A DNA stretch of 38,525 nucleotides from an uncultured Prevotella sp. (GTDB lineage: Bacteria; Bacteroidota; Bacteroidia; Bacteroidales; Bacteroidaceae): the NCBI GenBank assembly GCA_900314455.1, contig OMVI01000040.1:67821-106345 (forward strand), read 5' to 3'. The first letter of the stretch is position 1. Each line of letters opens with the position of its first letter. Of the stretch, positions 26,037 to 33,728 are shown one piece after another. The notes below the pieces were generated by a model. It had not been told where the DNA came from and did not search any database. It was given only the letters and a program-made list of their open reading frames with translations. A program made the position numbers and the translations under genes.

Positions 26037-26061
26037 GTAAGTATAATTATTGTTTCCACTA

Positions 26062-26069
26062 CAAAGTTA
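26062..26069 (-). promoter_or_regulatory. -7 box upstream of the DUF4861 operon
   Basis: The minus strand reads TAACTTTG about 26 bp before the ATG at 26036. No clear TTTG partner was found, so only the -7 box is supported. Confidence 0.5.
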
Positions 26070-26139
26070 GTCAGTTTTTCACTATTTTAAGTTTAAAGCA
26101 AATTTTAATGCCGTTGAATTTAACTTTTTTAGCAAAATA

Positions 26140-26171
26140 TTTGTGTTTTAAAATAAATTTAAGTACTTTTG
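26140..26171 (+). promoter_or_regulatory. Promoter of the GldB-like gene
   Basis: TTTG (26140-26143), 20 bp and TACTTTTG (26164-26171). A start near 26178 excludes the ATG at 26021 as the start of the following protein and supports the TTG at 26204. Confidence 0.7.
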
Positions 26172-26203
26172 CAACTGTTATTCCAAACGGGAACATTGTA
26201 CTG

Positions 26204-27004
26204 TTGAAAAAAGTTTATTCTATATTGGTTCTATTGCTAGTCCTCTGCGTTGGCTGTCAGATGAAATTCCAGGCCGATGAAGATGGAGAGGCTCCGTTGG
26301 TGAAGATAGAGCGTTACGACCGCTTGGAATATCGTTATCTTACTACCGCAGACTATTCGGCACTTCAGGAGATGAACACCGAGTACCCAATGGAAACCAG
26401 AACCCTTATTGAAGACGTCCTACAACTCGGAGATGCCACTGACCCCGACATCAACAACAAGTTCATTAACTTTTATCAAGATACCCGTCTGCAAAGTCTC
26501 ATGACATACGCTGAGACGATGTATGCCGACATGGACTCGCTGAACTCTCAGTTCAACACTACCTTTACTCAGCTTAAGAAGATGATACCGGAGCTCAAGA
26601 TACCGCGCATCTATGCCCAGTTGTCGGCGCTCGACCAAAGTGTCATTGTCGGAGACCAGACCATCGGCATATCCCTCGACAAGTATCTCGGAGCCGATTA
26701 CCCCGCTTACAAGAAGTATTACCCCTACGAGCAGCGCAAGGTTATGACCCGTGAGTACATCGTTCCGGACTGTATCGTATTCTATCTCATGAGCCAGTAT
26801 CCGCTTCGAGGTTTCGAAAAGCGGAGCCAAATGGAACGAGACTTGCAGCTGGCGCGTATCCAGTGGGTTGCAAATCAGGCTATGAACCGTCATTTCTTCA
26901 CAGGAAAGAATATCGATAAGGTCGATAAGTTCATGAAGACAAATAGAAAGTTGAGTGTATCCAAAATGCTGGCGATGGATGATATTATGAAGTTGAATGT
27001 CTAG
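26204..27004 (+). CDS. GldB-like lipoprotein
   Basis: The frame is open from 26021, but the promoter at 26140-26171 and the signal peptide place the start at TTG 26204, giving 266 residues. The N-terminus is then KKVYSILVLLLVLCVGC with lipid Cys18. The body contains ISLDKYLGADYPAYKKYYP, YEQRKVMTREYIVPDCIVFYLM and a C-terminal helical part, matching the GldB family. GldB was found through gliding motility in Flavobacterium; non-gliding Bacteroidales also carry homologues, where the role is unknown, perhaps in the envelope. The downstream repeat element contains a hairpin that could end the transcript. Confidence 0.85.
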   Translation: MKKVYSILVLLLVLCVGCQMKFQADEDGEAPLVKIERYDRLEYRYLTTADYSALQEMNTEYPMETRTLIEDVLQLGDATDPDINNKFINFYQDTRLQSLMTYAETMYADMDSLNSQFNTTFTQLKKMIPELKIPRIYAQLSALDQSVIVGDQTIGISLDKYLGADYPAYKKYYPYEQRKVMTREYIVPDCIVFYLMSQYPLRGFEKRSQMERDLQLARIQWVANQAMNRHFFTGKNIDKVDKFMKTNRKLSVSKMLAMDDIMKLNV

Positions 27005-27044
27005 TAAAGCAGTGCTGGGAGCTGCTCCAATATTCATCCGATTT

Positions 27045-27198
27045 TAAGAAAGATATTTACATCAAAACCGAAGGTGTCCTTTTGCAGTGCGAAAGGACAC
27101 CTTTTGCGTTGTAATAGCTCATCTTTTATCGCTCAAAAGTTGATGTACTGCAAGCCCAAAGCTGCCCTTTTGCGTAGACGTTGACAGTCAATGAGATA
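27045..27198 (-). repeat. Intergenic repeat element, copy B
   Basis: Read on the minus strand, it begins CTCATTGACTGTCAACGTCT, CGCAAAAGGGCAGCTTTGGGC, and ends CGGTTTTGATGTAAATATC, matching both ends of copy A (8358-8512). The middle differs and contains a perfect 12-bp hairpin at 27071-27103 (AAGGTGTCCTTT/AAAGGACACCTT). The 243-bp gap between the GldB-like gene and the radical SAM gene holds nothing else I can name. The hairpin followed by TTTTG may also stop the GldB transcript. Confidence 0.75.
27071..27106 (+). terminator. Hairpin inside repeat copy B, possible terminator of the GldB-like gene
   Basis: A perfect 12-bp stem (27071-27082 with 27092-27103), 9-nt loop, then a short T-run. The T-run is only four bases, so the terminator function is less sure than the stem itself. 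Confidence 0.5.
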
Positions 27199-27247
27199 CA
27201 GATACGTTTCGAATAGTATTGCTATTTGAAAATAATTGACATACTGC

Positions 27248-28168
27248 TTATGCCCCTTTATCCGCTAATTGACCTTGCGATATGTTGTTTTCCTTAAGGT
27301 AATTATTCAGAAGATTTGTAAACTCGTAATTCTTCAATCCCCATTTCGGCGCGATAAGAAGGTCAGCAGGACTCTGACTAACGAACCTCTCAAGTACGAG
27401 GGACGGTCGCAGACGTTGTATGTACTTACCTATGAGGTGGATATACTCATCCACTGTATAGACATGGAACGGTTTTTCGGCGTATATCTCAGCAAGGCGG
27501 GTGTCACGGACTATCTGCATCTGGTGGATTTTAAGTATGTCAATCGGAAGCGAGGAAATAATGGGTGCTTGCCGAAGGCTTTCGTTTTCATCCTCACCGG
27601 GTAGCCCAAGAATGATGTGAGCACCAGTGACAATGCCGCGGGAAGCAGTTGCCTCAACGGCTTTTCTGGCACAATCGAAAGTGTGAGAACGGTTTATGTA
27701 ACGTAGGGTGTTGTCGTTCGCACTTTCAATTCCGTATTCTATGAGGACAAAAGTGTGGCGTGAAAGTCGGTCGAGATAATCAAGAAGTTCGTTGTCGACA
27801 CAATCCGGACGCGTGCCGATTACGATTCCGACAACGTCATCGCAACTCAGTGCTTCCTCGTATAGTGACTTCAGCCTATCGATATTTCCGTATGTATTGG
27901 TGTGTGCTTGAAAGTAGGCGAGGTATTTCATATCGGGATACTTGCGTGAAAAGAATTCCTTGCCGTCGCGAAGCTGTTCCGTGACGGTCTTTCTGCCGTC
28001 ACAGTAGGACGGATTGAAGGCAGAATTATTGCAGTAGATACAGCCTCCAGTGCTTAGAGTGCCGTCGCGGTTGGGACAGGTAAAGCCCGCGTCAATCGAT
28101 ATTTTCTGCACCCGGAAAGGGAATTGCCTGCGTATCCAGTGACCAAAATCATTATATAATTGTTCCAT
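27248..28168 (-). CDS. TIGR01212 family radical SAM protein (YhcC-like)
   Basis: This 306-residue cytoplasmic enzyme has the radical SAM cluster motif in the variant form of this family: CPNRDGTLSTGGCIYC, where the first Cys is followed by nine-plus residues and then CxxC. Next come YLAYFQAHTNTYG, GIVIGTRPDCV, IEYGIESANDNTLRYINRSH and GAHIILGLPGED, typical SAM-barrel strands and loops. The substrate of the family is not established to my knowledge. It shares an overlapping promoter region with the S9 peptidase gene and is predicted to be transcribed with an almost absent leader. Confidence 0.9.
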   Translation of the reverse strand: MEQLYNDFGHWIRRQFPFRVQKISIDAGFTCPNRDGTLSTGGCIYCNNSAFNPSYCDGRKTVTEQLRDGKEFFSRKYPDMKYLAYFQAHTNTYGNIDRLKSLYEEALSCDDVVGIVIGTRPDCVDNELLDYLDRLSRHTFVLIEYGIESANDNTLRYINRSHTFDCARKAVEATASRGIVTGAHIILGLPGEDENESLRQAPIISSLPIDILKIHQMQIVRDTRLAEIYAEKPFHVYTVDEYIHLIGKYIQRLRPSLVLERFVSQSPADLLIAPKWGLKNYEFTNLLNNYLKENNISQGQLADKGA

Positions 28169-28171
28169 TGC

Positions 28172-28206
28172 TTTGCAAAAATACTAATTTTTAGTACTTT
28201 TGCAAA
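28172..28206. promoter_or_regulatory. Two overlapping divergent promoters on the same 35 bp
   Basis: Rightward: TTTG (28172-28175), 19 bp, TACTTTTG (28195-28202), towards the S9 peptidase gene. Leftward on the minus strand: TTTG (28203-28206), 19 bp, TATTTTTG (28176-28183), towards the radical SAM gene. The region is a near-palindrome (TTTGCAAAAATACTAA ... TTAGTACTTTTGCAAA). Two polymerases could not bind at once, so the two genes should compete for transcription. Confidence 0.75.
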
Positions 28207-28212
28207 CATAAA

Positions 28213-30408
28213 ATGATAAATAAAATGAAACGATTTCTTTTTATGTGTGCAGCAATAGTATCGGCAACGATGATGTTTGCCGGTGATTCTATCTCACTAA
28301 AGTCGCTCACCGACGGCGACTTCGCGGCTCAGCGCATTTCCGGAATGACGCCGATTAACGGCACGTCGGAATATGCCCAGATTTCCCAGGATGGCAAGAA
28401 GGTCGTGAAATACTCTTTCAAGACGGGCAAGGAAACAGGAGTTGTCTTCAATATTGACAATGTCAAGGGCGAGAAACTTGACGGTTTTGACGACTACGAA
28501 ATGACGGCTGACGGCAAATATCTGCTTATCGAGACCAACTACAAGCGCATTTACCGTCGTTCTTTTACAGCTGACTTCTATATATATAATGTGGAGGACA
28601 AAACTCTCCGCAAACTTTCGGACAACGGAGCGGAGCAGATACCGACATTCTCGCCCGACGGCAAGAAGATAGCATTTGTCAGAAAGAACAATATTTATAT
28701 AGTTGACGCATCGGGAGAGAAGCAGATTACAACCGACGGAGAGTTCAACAAGGTCATAAACGGACTGCCTGATTGGGTCAACGAGGAGGAGTTCTCCTTC
28801 AACAACGCACTGGCATGGAGTGCCGACTCTAAGACGCTGAGTTGGATTCGGTATGACGAAAGCAACGTGAAGACGTATTCTCTCCAGCTGTTCAAGGGCT
28901 CGAACCCTGAGCTCGATGAGTATTCCGACTACCCGGGACTGTACAGTTACAAGTATCCTAAGGCTGGTCAGGACAACTCGAAGGTATCGGCATGGAGGTA
29001 CGACCTTGCTTCCGGCAGCACAATGCAGTATCATCTGCCTCTCGATGCTGACGGATATATTCCCCGTATACGCACTACTGCGGATGCATCGAAGATAATT
29101 CTCTTCACAATGAACCGCCATCAGAATGAGCTGAAGATATACACTGCCGACGTAAAGACCGGTGATTGCAAACTGATTATCAGTGAAACCAATCCTAAGT
29201 ATGTAAAGGAAGAGGCAATGGAGGGCGTCATCATTGGCAAGAAACATATCCTGCTACCTTCCGACCGTGATGGTGTCATGGGGCTGTACCTTTATGACAG
29301 CAACGGAAAGCTGCTCAATAAGCTTAAGACTGACAAGGAGGTGACGGATGTCTATGGATATGACGAAGCCTCGGGAAAGGCATATGTGCAGACGGTTGGC
29401 AATACTCCGATGGATAGGGAGGTTCGGATTGCCAGCGCATCAGACAGCAAATTGCTTACTCCGGCAAAGGGTTGGAACTCAGCTTATTTCTCTGGTGACT
29501 TCAAGTATTTTATGAATACATGGAGCGATGCTAATCATCCGTATGTCTACACCATTATGGATAACAGCGGACGGAAGGTTCGCGAGGTTCTTAACAACAA
29601 GAAGCTTGAGGATAAACTGGCTGCCTTCAAGCTTCGTCCGAAAGAGTTCTTCCAGTTGACAACTGCTGACGGAGTGACGCTGAACGGCTGGATGGTAAAG
29701 CCGGCGGACTTCGATGCTACTAAGAAATATCCTGTCGTGATGTTCCAGTATAGTGGTCCGGGCAACCAGCAGGTCATCAACAATTGGGGCGTAGGTTCTA
29801 TGGGCAACGGTGGTCTTTATGATTATTACTTCGCACAGCACGGCTACATTGTCGTTTGCGTTGACGGGCGCGGATCCGGCGGTCGTGGCGCTGACTTCGA
29901 GAAGTGCACTTATCTTAAGATTGGAGAGCTTGAGTCGCACGACCAGGTGGAAACGGCCGTATGGCTCGGAAGGCAAAGTTACATTGACTCAACACGCATA
30001 GGAATATGGGGTTGGAGCTATGGCGGCTTCAATACGCTGATGAGTATGAGTGAGGGACGTCCTGTCTTCAAGGCCGGTGTGGCTGTTGCTCCACCAACAA
30101 ACTGGAAGTATTATGATACTATTTATACAGAACGGTACATGAGAACTCCGCAGGAGAATCCTGACGGTTATGCCATCAACCCGATAAACCGTGCGAAGGC
30201 GTTGCATGGGAAACTGCTTATCTGCCATGGTGTTGCCGATGACAACGTGCATCCGCAGAACACTTTTGAGTATGCCGAGGCTCTTGTGCAGGCTGATAAG
30301 GACTTTAAGGAGAACTACTACACTAACCGCAACCATAGCATATATGGCGGAAACACGAGAAATCACTTGCTAAGGCAGGTGTCGCAGTGGTTCTTTGAGA
30401 ATCTATAA
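28213..30408 (+). CDS. S9 family serine peptidase (DPP IV / prolyl tripeptidyl peptidase type)
   Basis: This exported peptidase has 731 residues. The signal peptide is MKRFLFMCAAIVSATMMFAG; the ATG at 28213 or the Met at 28225 may be the start. The N-terminal two-thirds are a DPP IV-type beta-propeller (repeated motifs such as FSPDGKKIAFVRKNNIYIVD) with NEEEFSFNNALAWS, the Glu pair that holds the substrate amino end. The C-terminal alpha/beta hydrolase has Ser602 (GWSYGGFN), Asp676 (HGVADDNVHP) and His708 (NRNHSIYG). Such enzymes remove di- or tripeptides from peptide N-termini, usually after Pro, and serve peptide uptake in asaccharolytic relatives. Confidence 0.94.
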   Translation: MINKMKRFLFMCAAIVSATMMFAGDSISLKSLTDGDFAAQRISGMTPINGTSEYAQISQDGKKVVKYSFKTGKETGVVFNIDNVKGEKLDGFDDYEMTADGKYLLIETNYKRIYRRSFTADFYIYNVEDKTLRKLSDNGAEQIPTFSPDGKKIAFVRKNNIYIVDASGEKQITTDGEFNKVINGLPDWVNEEEFSFNNALAWSADSKTLSWIRYDESNVKTYSLQLFKGSNPELDEYSDYPGLYSYKYPKAGQDNSKVSAWRYDLASGSTMQYHLPLDADGYIPRIRTTADASKIILFTMNRHQNELKIYTADVKTGDCKLIISETNPKYVKEEAMEGVIIGKKHILLPSDRDGVMGLYLYDSNGKLLNKLKTDKEVTDVYGYDEASGKAYVQTVGNTPMDREVRIASASDSKLLTPAKGWNSAYFSGDFKYFMNTWSDANHPYVYTIMDNSGRKVREVLNNKKLEDKLAAFKLRPKEFFQLTTADGVTLNGWMVKPADFDATKKYPVVMFQYSGPGNQQVINNWGVGSMGNGGLYDYYFAQHGYIVVCVDGRGSGGRGADFEKCTYLKIGELESHDQVETAVWLGRQSYIDSTRIGIWGWSYGGFNTLMSMSEGRPVFKAGVAVAPPTNWKYYDTIYTERYMRTPQENPDGYAINPINRAKALHGKLLICHGVADDNVHPQNTFEYAEALVQADKDFKENYYTNRNHSIYGGNTRNHLLRQVSQWFFENL

Positions 30409-30414
30409 AAAGCG

Positions 30415-30436
30415 AGCCGCCTTTTTAGAGGCGGCT
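30415..30436 (-). terminator. Terminator of the pqqD-like operon
   Basis: AGCCGCC (30415-30421) pairs with GGCGGCT (30430-30436). On the minus strand the hairpin is followed by CGCTTTTT, so it ends leftward transcription; it overlaps the last base of the PqqD-like stop codon. Confidence 0.75.
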
Positions 30437-30834
30437 TACTTATGGAATAATTTGCCAAGGAAGCTGTGTTTCTTTGGCTTTTCTTTTTTTGTTTCTTTTG
30501 GTTTGTCGTCATCCCCATACTGCTGTGTGTAGTAGATTTCGACATCAATCTGAGGTATGTCATCACCACTTATAATTCCGATTTTGCCCCATTGCGCAGC
30601 AAGAGTCTCACAGTCTTTCTTTGCCGTTTCTATATCGACATCATACGATTGGCGCAAAAAGTCGACCATATCGTCAACAGTGAACGAATCCAAACCTTCG
30701 ACTTTATTCCACAGGTATGAAGAGGTCTCATTCATGCTTATTATGTTGCTGAAGTCAATATTCTCTTCTCCTTCAGCGACAAGTATGTTTTGACCTCAAA
30801 CTTCTCTAATAACAAAATTTGGTTTGACTTTCAT
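30436..30834 (-). pseudogene. PqqD-like protein gene interrupted by an in-frame TGA at codon 13
   Basis: From the ATG at 30834 the frame reads MKVKPNFVIREV, then TGA (30798-30796), then GQNILVAEGEENIDFSNIISMNETSSYLWNKVEG and on to 30436. This is a textbook start of a PqqD-like (RRE-fold) protein, broken only by the TGA. Without the stop it would be 132 residues. The tail after about residue 100 is Lys-rich (KPKETKKEKPKKH). The next start is the ATG at 30735, which would drop the first beta-strands of the fold. So the gene is a pseudogene, a read-through case or a base-call error. It lies 29 bp after the S24/S26-type peptidase gene and completes that cluster. Confidence 0.8.
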
Positions 30835-30863
30835 TTGTCTCTTATTTTATATTATTGTATTTT

Positions 30864-31349
30864 TCAAATTGTTCCGAACAATGGTATCCAAATTCTCCGA
30901 TAAACTGCAAGGAGGTAACGGCGGATAGGGTAGAGATGCGTCCAGAAGAATGAGTAAATTCTCCACTTCTTTCCGCTTATAAGGTCTATCTTGTTGCGTC
31001 CCTTGCGGTAGAAGCCTATTACGCCTCCGCAAATATCACTCATTTTGCAATGTTCATCGCCAAGATTGCCGTCGCCACGCAACGTAACATTGTCTCCGTT
31101 AATCTTTATCAGTCGGTGTAGGACGAAGCGGCCTTTGGATATTTCGGCGAGCACTGGGTCTCCAACCTTCGGGTTAACGGGCTTTGTCAGCAGTGCCTTG
31201 TCGCGGTCGTCCTCTAGAAAAGGACGCATGGAGAAACCTTTGAGACGCAGTGTCACTGTGTGACCTTCGTTGAGTAGCTTCACGATTTGTGGCAGCAGGG
31301 TAGCGTTGTCGAAATGTATCTCTGTTATTTGGCTATTGTCTTGTGGCAT
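30864..31349 (-). CDS. S24/S26-type serine peptidase-like protein
   Basis: This 161-residue protein has the S24/S26 core: LRLKGFSMRPFL with nucleophile Ser40, then KPVNPKVGDPVLAEI and GRFVLHRLIKINGD. The place of the signal-peptidase Lys is taken by His78, as in the Sec11/SipW branch. No N-terminal membrane anchor is seen; hydrophobic residues occur near the C-terminus (WRIYSFFWTHLYPIRRYLLAVYRR). The annotated ATG at 31349 overlaps the end of the upstream kinase-like gene by 25 nt, suggesting coupling. In other Bacteroidetes such proteins occur beside HPr-kinase-like and PqqD-like genes; I infer peptide processing. Confidence 0.8.
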   Translation of the reverse strand: MPQDNSQITEIHFDNATLLPQIVKLLNEGHTVTLRLKGFSMRPFLEDDRDKALLTKPVNPKVGDPVLAEISKGRFVLHRLIKINGDNVTLRGDGNLGDEHCKMSDICGGVIGFYRKGRNKIDLISGKKWRIYSFFWTHLYPIRRYLLAVYRRIWIPLFGTI

Positions 31350-32212
31350 ATTTCTGCCGATTCTTTATCAGGAAGGCAATGAAGTGTGTATATGTTCGTT
31401 GTCTCTACAATCTTTGTTATAGTGTCGCAGATGCGATTGTATATGTCTATGTCCCATTTCATCGATGAGCAACTAGGAAGCAGACTCGCGAATGCCTCGA
31501 TGGGATTAAGCTTGTCAACGGAATTAACCTTAGCCCGGTCGATGCGTGTTATGGCTCCAAGCGGGGCGCGGGTGTTGCGGTAGCATGGCGTCTTGCCGCT
31601 CCATGGCCCGCCATAAATGTACGGCTTGCCGTCGATAATGCGTACAATTGGGTTGTCGTCGTTCATCAGGTCGCAGCCGGGAATGTATCTCAGCCACATG
31701 CTTACCTGCGTACTCTTTCCTGTTCCGCTCTTTGCTATGAACGCATAGCCGTATCCGTCGCATCTGACTAGTGACGCATGGATAAGTAGAGTGTCTTTGT
31801 TGGCTGCTGCGAAGGCGTAGGTTATCATCAAAGCGGTGTTCAATCCGATGCTTCGCATGTTCATATTGCCATTCAAGGCACACTTGCAGTCGGTGAAATC
31901 TTTATTGGTTTCGAGCAGACAACAGTCTCTGCCGTTGATGTCCTTAATGATAAATTGGTATCCGCCGTTGTCAATTCTATCAACAATCGTGTCTCCGTTG
32001 CCGGTCTCAAAACGTCGAATGCGCTTCCTGCGCTCCCGTGGTATGGGACTCAAGGTGTCGTCAACGGTCAGCTGAAATAGCCTTTCGCCGTCGGTATGCT
32101 CTACTTCGAAGCCACTAAGGGACTCTACAAGACGTATATTATTATAGGTTGTGTCGGCGAAAATTACACGGAAATTGAAATCAGCTACTATGAAGTCGTT
32201 GACTTGTGACAT
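31325..32212 (-). CDS. HPr-kinase-like ATPase (PEPCK-type fold)
   Basis: This 295-residue cytoplasmic protein has a P-loop AKSGTGKST (160-168) preceded by LLIHASLVR and followed by LMNDDNPIVRI with the Asp pair 185-186, then GGPWSGKTPCYRNTRAPLGAI. This is the HPr kinase/PEPCK-like catalytic arrangement. It is not HPr kinase itself, because no N-terminal HprK domain is visible. The same family appears in lasso-peptide and other RiPP gene sets. It starts 1 nt after the small exported protein and overlaps the S24/S26-type gene. No precursor peptide gene was seen beside it. Confidence 0.82.
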   Translation of the reverse strand: MSQVNDFIVADFNFRVIFADTTYNNIRLVESLSGFEVEHTDGERLFQLTVDDTLSPIPRERRKRIRRFETGNGDTIVDRIDNGGYQFIIKDINGRDCCLLETNKDFTDCKCALNGNMNMRSIGLNTALMITYAFAAANKDTLLIHASLVRCDGYGYAFIAKSGTGKSTQVSMWLRYIPGCDLMNDDNPIVRIIDGKPYIYGGPWSGKTPCYRNTRAPLGAITRIDRAKVNSVDKLNPIEAFASLLPSCSSMKWDIDIYNRICDTITKIVETTNIYTLHCLPDKESAEICHKTIAK

Positions 32213-32213
32213 G

Positions 32214-32693
32214 CTATTTCTTTTTGGTTTTGCTTGATTCCTCTGCTGCGCGCTCTGCTTCCGTAGGGTCGACGAAGTATGTTCCTTCGTCAGGAGTTAC
32301 AGTCTTGAAAGTGAAATCGTCGTTAGTGAGGTATGTGACATCAAACTTGTTCTTCGATTTTGTAGTGTATTTCGCCTTCAGTTTCTCGTATCTCTTCTCG
32401 GCTTTGTCCTTCTCCAATGCGTAGAATGTTACGCATGTTCTGTGCAACTGACCACGGTTATCGAAGTAATTGCGCAGCTGATTGGAATATTCCTCACGAT
32501 TTACGAGAAAGTGATTACGGTCTTTTGACAGGTATCCTTCAACTTCCTGTACTGTGGTGAAGTACACTATGGAGTCGTTGAAAGAAGCTGAGAAACCGAA
32601 GATATAGACTTTCTGCTTCACGCTTCCCTTTGCCATAGACGTCATTGCTATGCAGAGCAATATGGCTGATAGGTAAATCTTGATATATTTCAT
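32214..32693 (-). CDS. Hypothetical exported protein following rpoD
   Basis: This 159-residue protein has a signal peptide (KYIKIYLSAILLCIAMTSMA). The mature part contains KVYIFGFSASFNDSIVYFTTVQ, HFLVNREEYSNQLRNYF, CVTFYALEKDKAEKRYEKLKAKYTTK and an acidic, then Lys-rich, C-terminus. I do not recognise a family. The ATG lies 24 bp after the rpoD stop and its own stop is 1 nt before the kinase-like gene, so it connects rpoD with the kinase/peptidase/PqqD cluster in one transcript. It is unlikely to be a RiPP precursor because it is long and has a Sec signal. Confidence 0.75.
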   Translation of the reverse strand: MKYIKIYLSAILLCIAMTSMAKGSVKQKVYIFGFSASFNDSIVYFTTVQEVEGYLSKDRNHFLVNREEYSNQLRNYFDNRGQLHRTCVTFYALEKDKAEKRYEKLKAKYTTKSKNKFDVTYLTNDDFTFKTVTPDEGTYFVDPTEAERAAEESSKTKKK

Positions 32694-32717
32694 AAGATAT
32701 CTGATGCCTTTATTGTA

Positions 32718-33581
32718 TCATTGTCCTAAGAACGACTTAAGCAGCATGTTGTTGGTGTTGTGCCGCAGCCGTCTGATTGCTTTTTCCTTTATCTGGCGGA
32801 CACGCTCCCGCGTCAGTCCGTATTTGTCGCCAATCTCCTCAAGGGTCATCTCCTGTTGTCCTATTCCAAAGAAAGCTTTGATGACATTACGCTCTCTTGG
32901 ACTCAAAGTTTCCAGCGCACGCTCTATTTCCTTTTGCAAACTCTCACGCAGCAGATCTTTGTCAGCGCTCGGAGAATTGCCATTCGGAAGGACATCGAGC
33001 AGGGAATTGCTGTCGTCCGACGTGAAAGGAGCGTCAACGGAGACATGTCTCGTGTCGGCCTTTATTGCCTCTACGATTTTCTCCTCTGGTAAATCGACGT
33101 CGCCAGCAAGCTCTTCTATGCTTGGCATACGTTCGTTTTTCTGTTCGAACTCTTTTGCCGCGCGGCTCACTTTGTGAAGTGAACCAACCTGATTGAGGGG
33201 CAACCGCACCATGCGACTTTGCTGGGCCAGTGCCTGCAAGATGCTTTGCCGTATCCACCAGACTGCGTATGAGATGAATTTAAACCCACGGGTCTCGTCG
33301 AATTTGTGTGCCGCCTTTATCAGTCCGACGTTTCCTTCGTTGATAAGGTCAGGCAAACTCAATCCCTGATTCTGGTATTGCTTCGCCACAGAGACAACAA
33401 ACCGTAGATTGGCTTTCGTCAGTTCGTCAAGTGCTTTCTCATCGCCCTGCTTGATTCGCTGCGCTAGTCGCACTTCTTCTTCGGCAGAAATCATCTTCTC
33501 ACGACCTATCTCTTGGAGATATCTGTCAAGTGATGCACTCTCCCGGTTCGTTATAGATTTGGTTATTTTCAGTTGTCTCAT
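32718..33581 (-). CDS. rpoD: Primary RNA polymerase sigma factor (Bacteroidetes sigma-70)
   Basis: Compact sigma-70 of 287 residues, the size typical of the Bacteroidetes housekeeping sigma, which lacks the long N-terminal region 1.1 of other bacteria. Visible regions are 1.2 ([26 protein letters not shown]), 2.1-2.4 ([57 protein letters not shown]), 3 (LPLNQV and the helical part after it) and 4 ([15 protein letters not shown] ... [28 protein letters not shown]). It recognises TTTG/TAnnTTTG promoters. Its own promoter (33604-33635) is a perfect example of that consensus. Confidence 0.97.
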   Translation of the reverse strand: MRQLKITKSITNRESASLDRYLQEIGREKMISAEEEVRLAQRIKQGDEKALDELTKANLRFVVSVAKQYQNQGLSLPDLINEGNVGLIKAAHKFDETRGFKFISYAVWWIRQSILQALAQQSRMVRLPLNQVGSLHKVSRAAKEFEQKNERMPSIEELAGDVDLPEEKIVEAIKADTRHVSVDAPFTSDDSNSLLDVLPNGNSPSADKDLLRESLQKEIERALETLSPRERNVIKAFFGIGQQEMTLEEIGDKYGLTRERVRQIKEKAIRRLRHNTNNMLLKSFLGQ

Positions 33582-33603
33582 TCAGTCCAGTAGTTAAGCA
33601 GTG

Positions 33604-33635
33604 CAAATGTAGCTATTTTTTTGGAACTGCACAAA
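33604..33635 (-). promoter_or_regulatory. Promoter of rpoD
   Basis: On the minus strand TTTG (33632-33635), 20 bp and TACATTTG (33604-33611), a full consensus match about 20 bp upstream of the rpoD ATG. Confidence 0.75.
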
Positions 33636-33655
33636 TTTATTTCGCGAAATGTAAC

Positions 33656-33695
33656 AAAAAGGGCTTGATACAAGAAATATGCATCAAGCCCTTTA
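33656..33695 (-). terminator. Terminator of htrA
   Basis: GGGCTTGAT (33661-33669) pairs with ATCAAGCCC (33683-33691); on the minus strand the stem is followed by TTTTTG. It lies between the htrA stop and the rpoD promoter, so it isolates the two genes. Confidence 0.85.
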
Positions 33696-33728
33696 TGAAA
33701 TTATAGTTTTGTGCTACTGTCCTGAATG

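Noticed and set aside
26021-26203. N-terminal extension of the GldB-like protein
   Set aside because: A consensus promoter sits inside it and a clean lipoprotein signal starts at TTG 26204; the extension overlaps the divergent gene.
28297-29247. Long minus-strand frame opposite the S9 peptidase gene
   Set aside because: The plus strand has clear propeller repeats and catalytic residues further on; the antisense product is low in recognisable motifs.
30436-30735. Intact 99-residue protein starting at MNETSS
   Set aside because: As a normal gene this would lack the first strands of the PqqD fold, while the upstream in-frame sequence clearly encodes them apart from one TGA.
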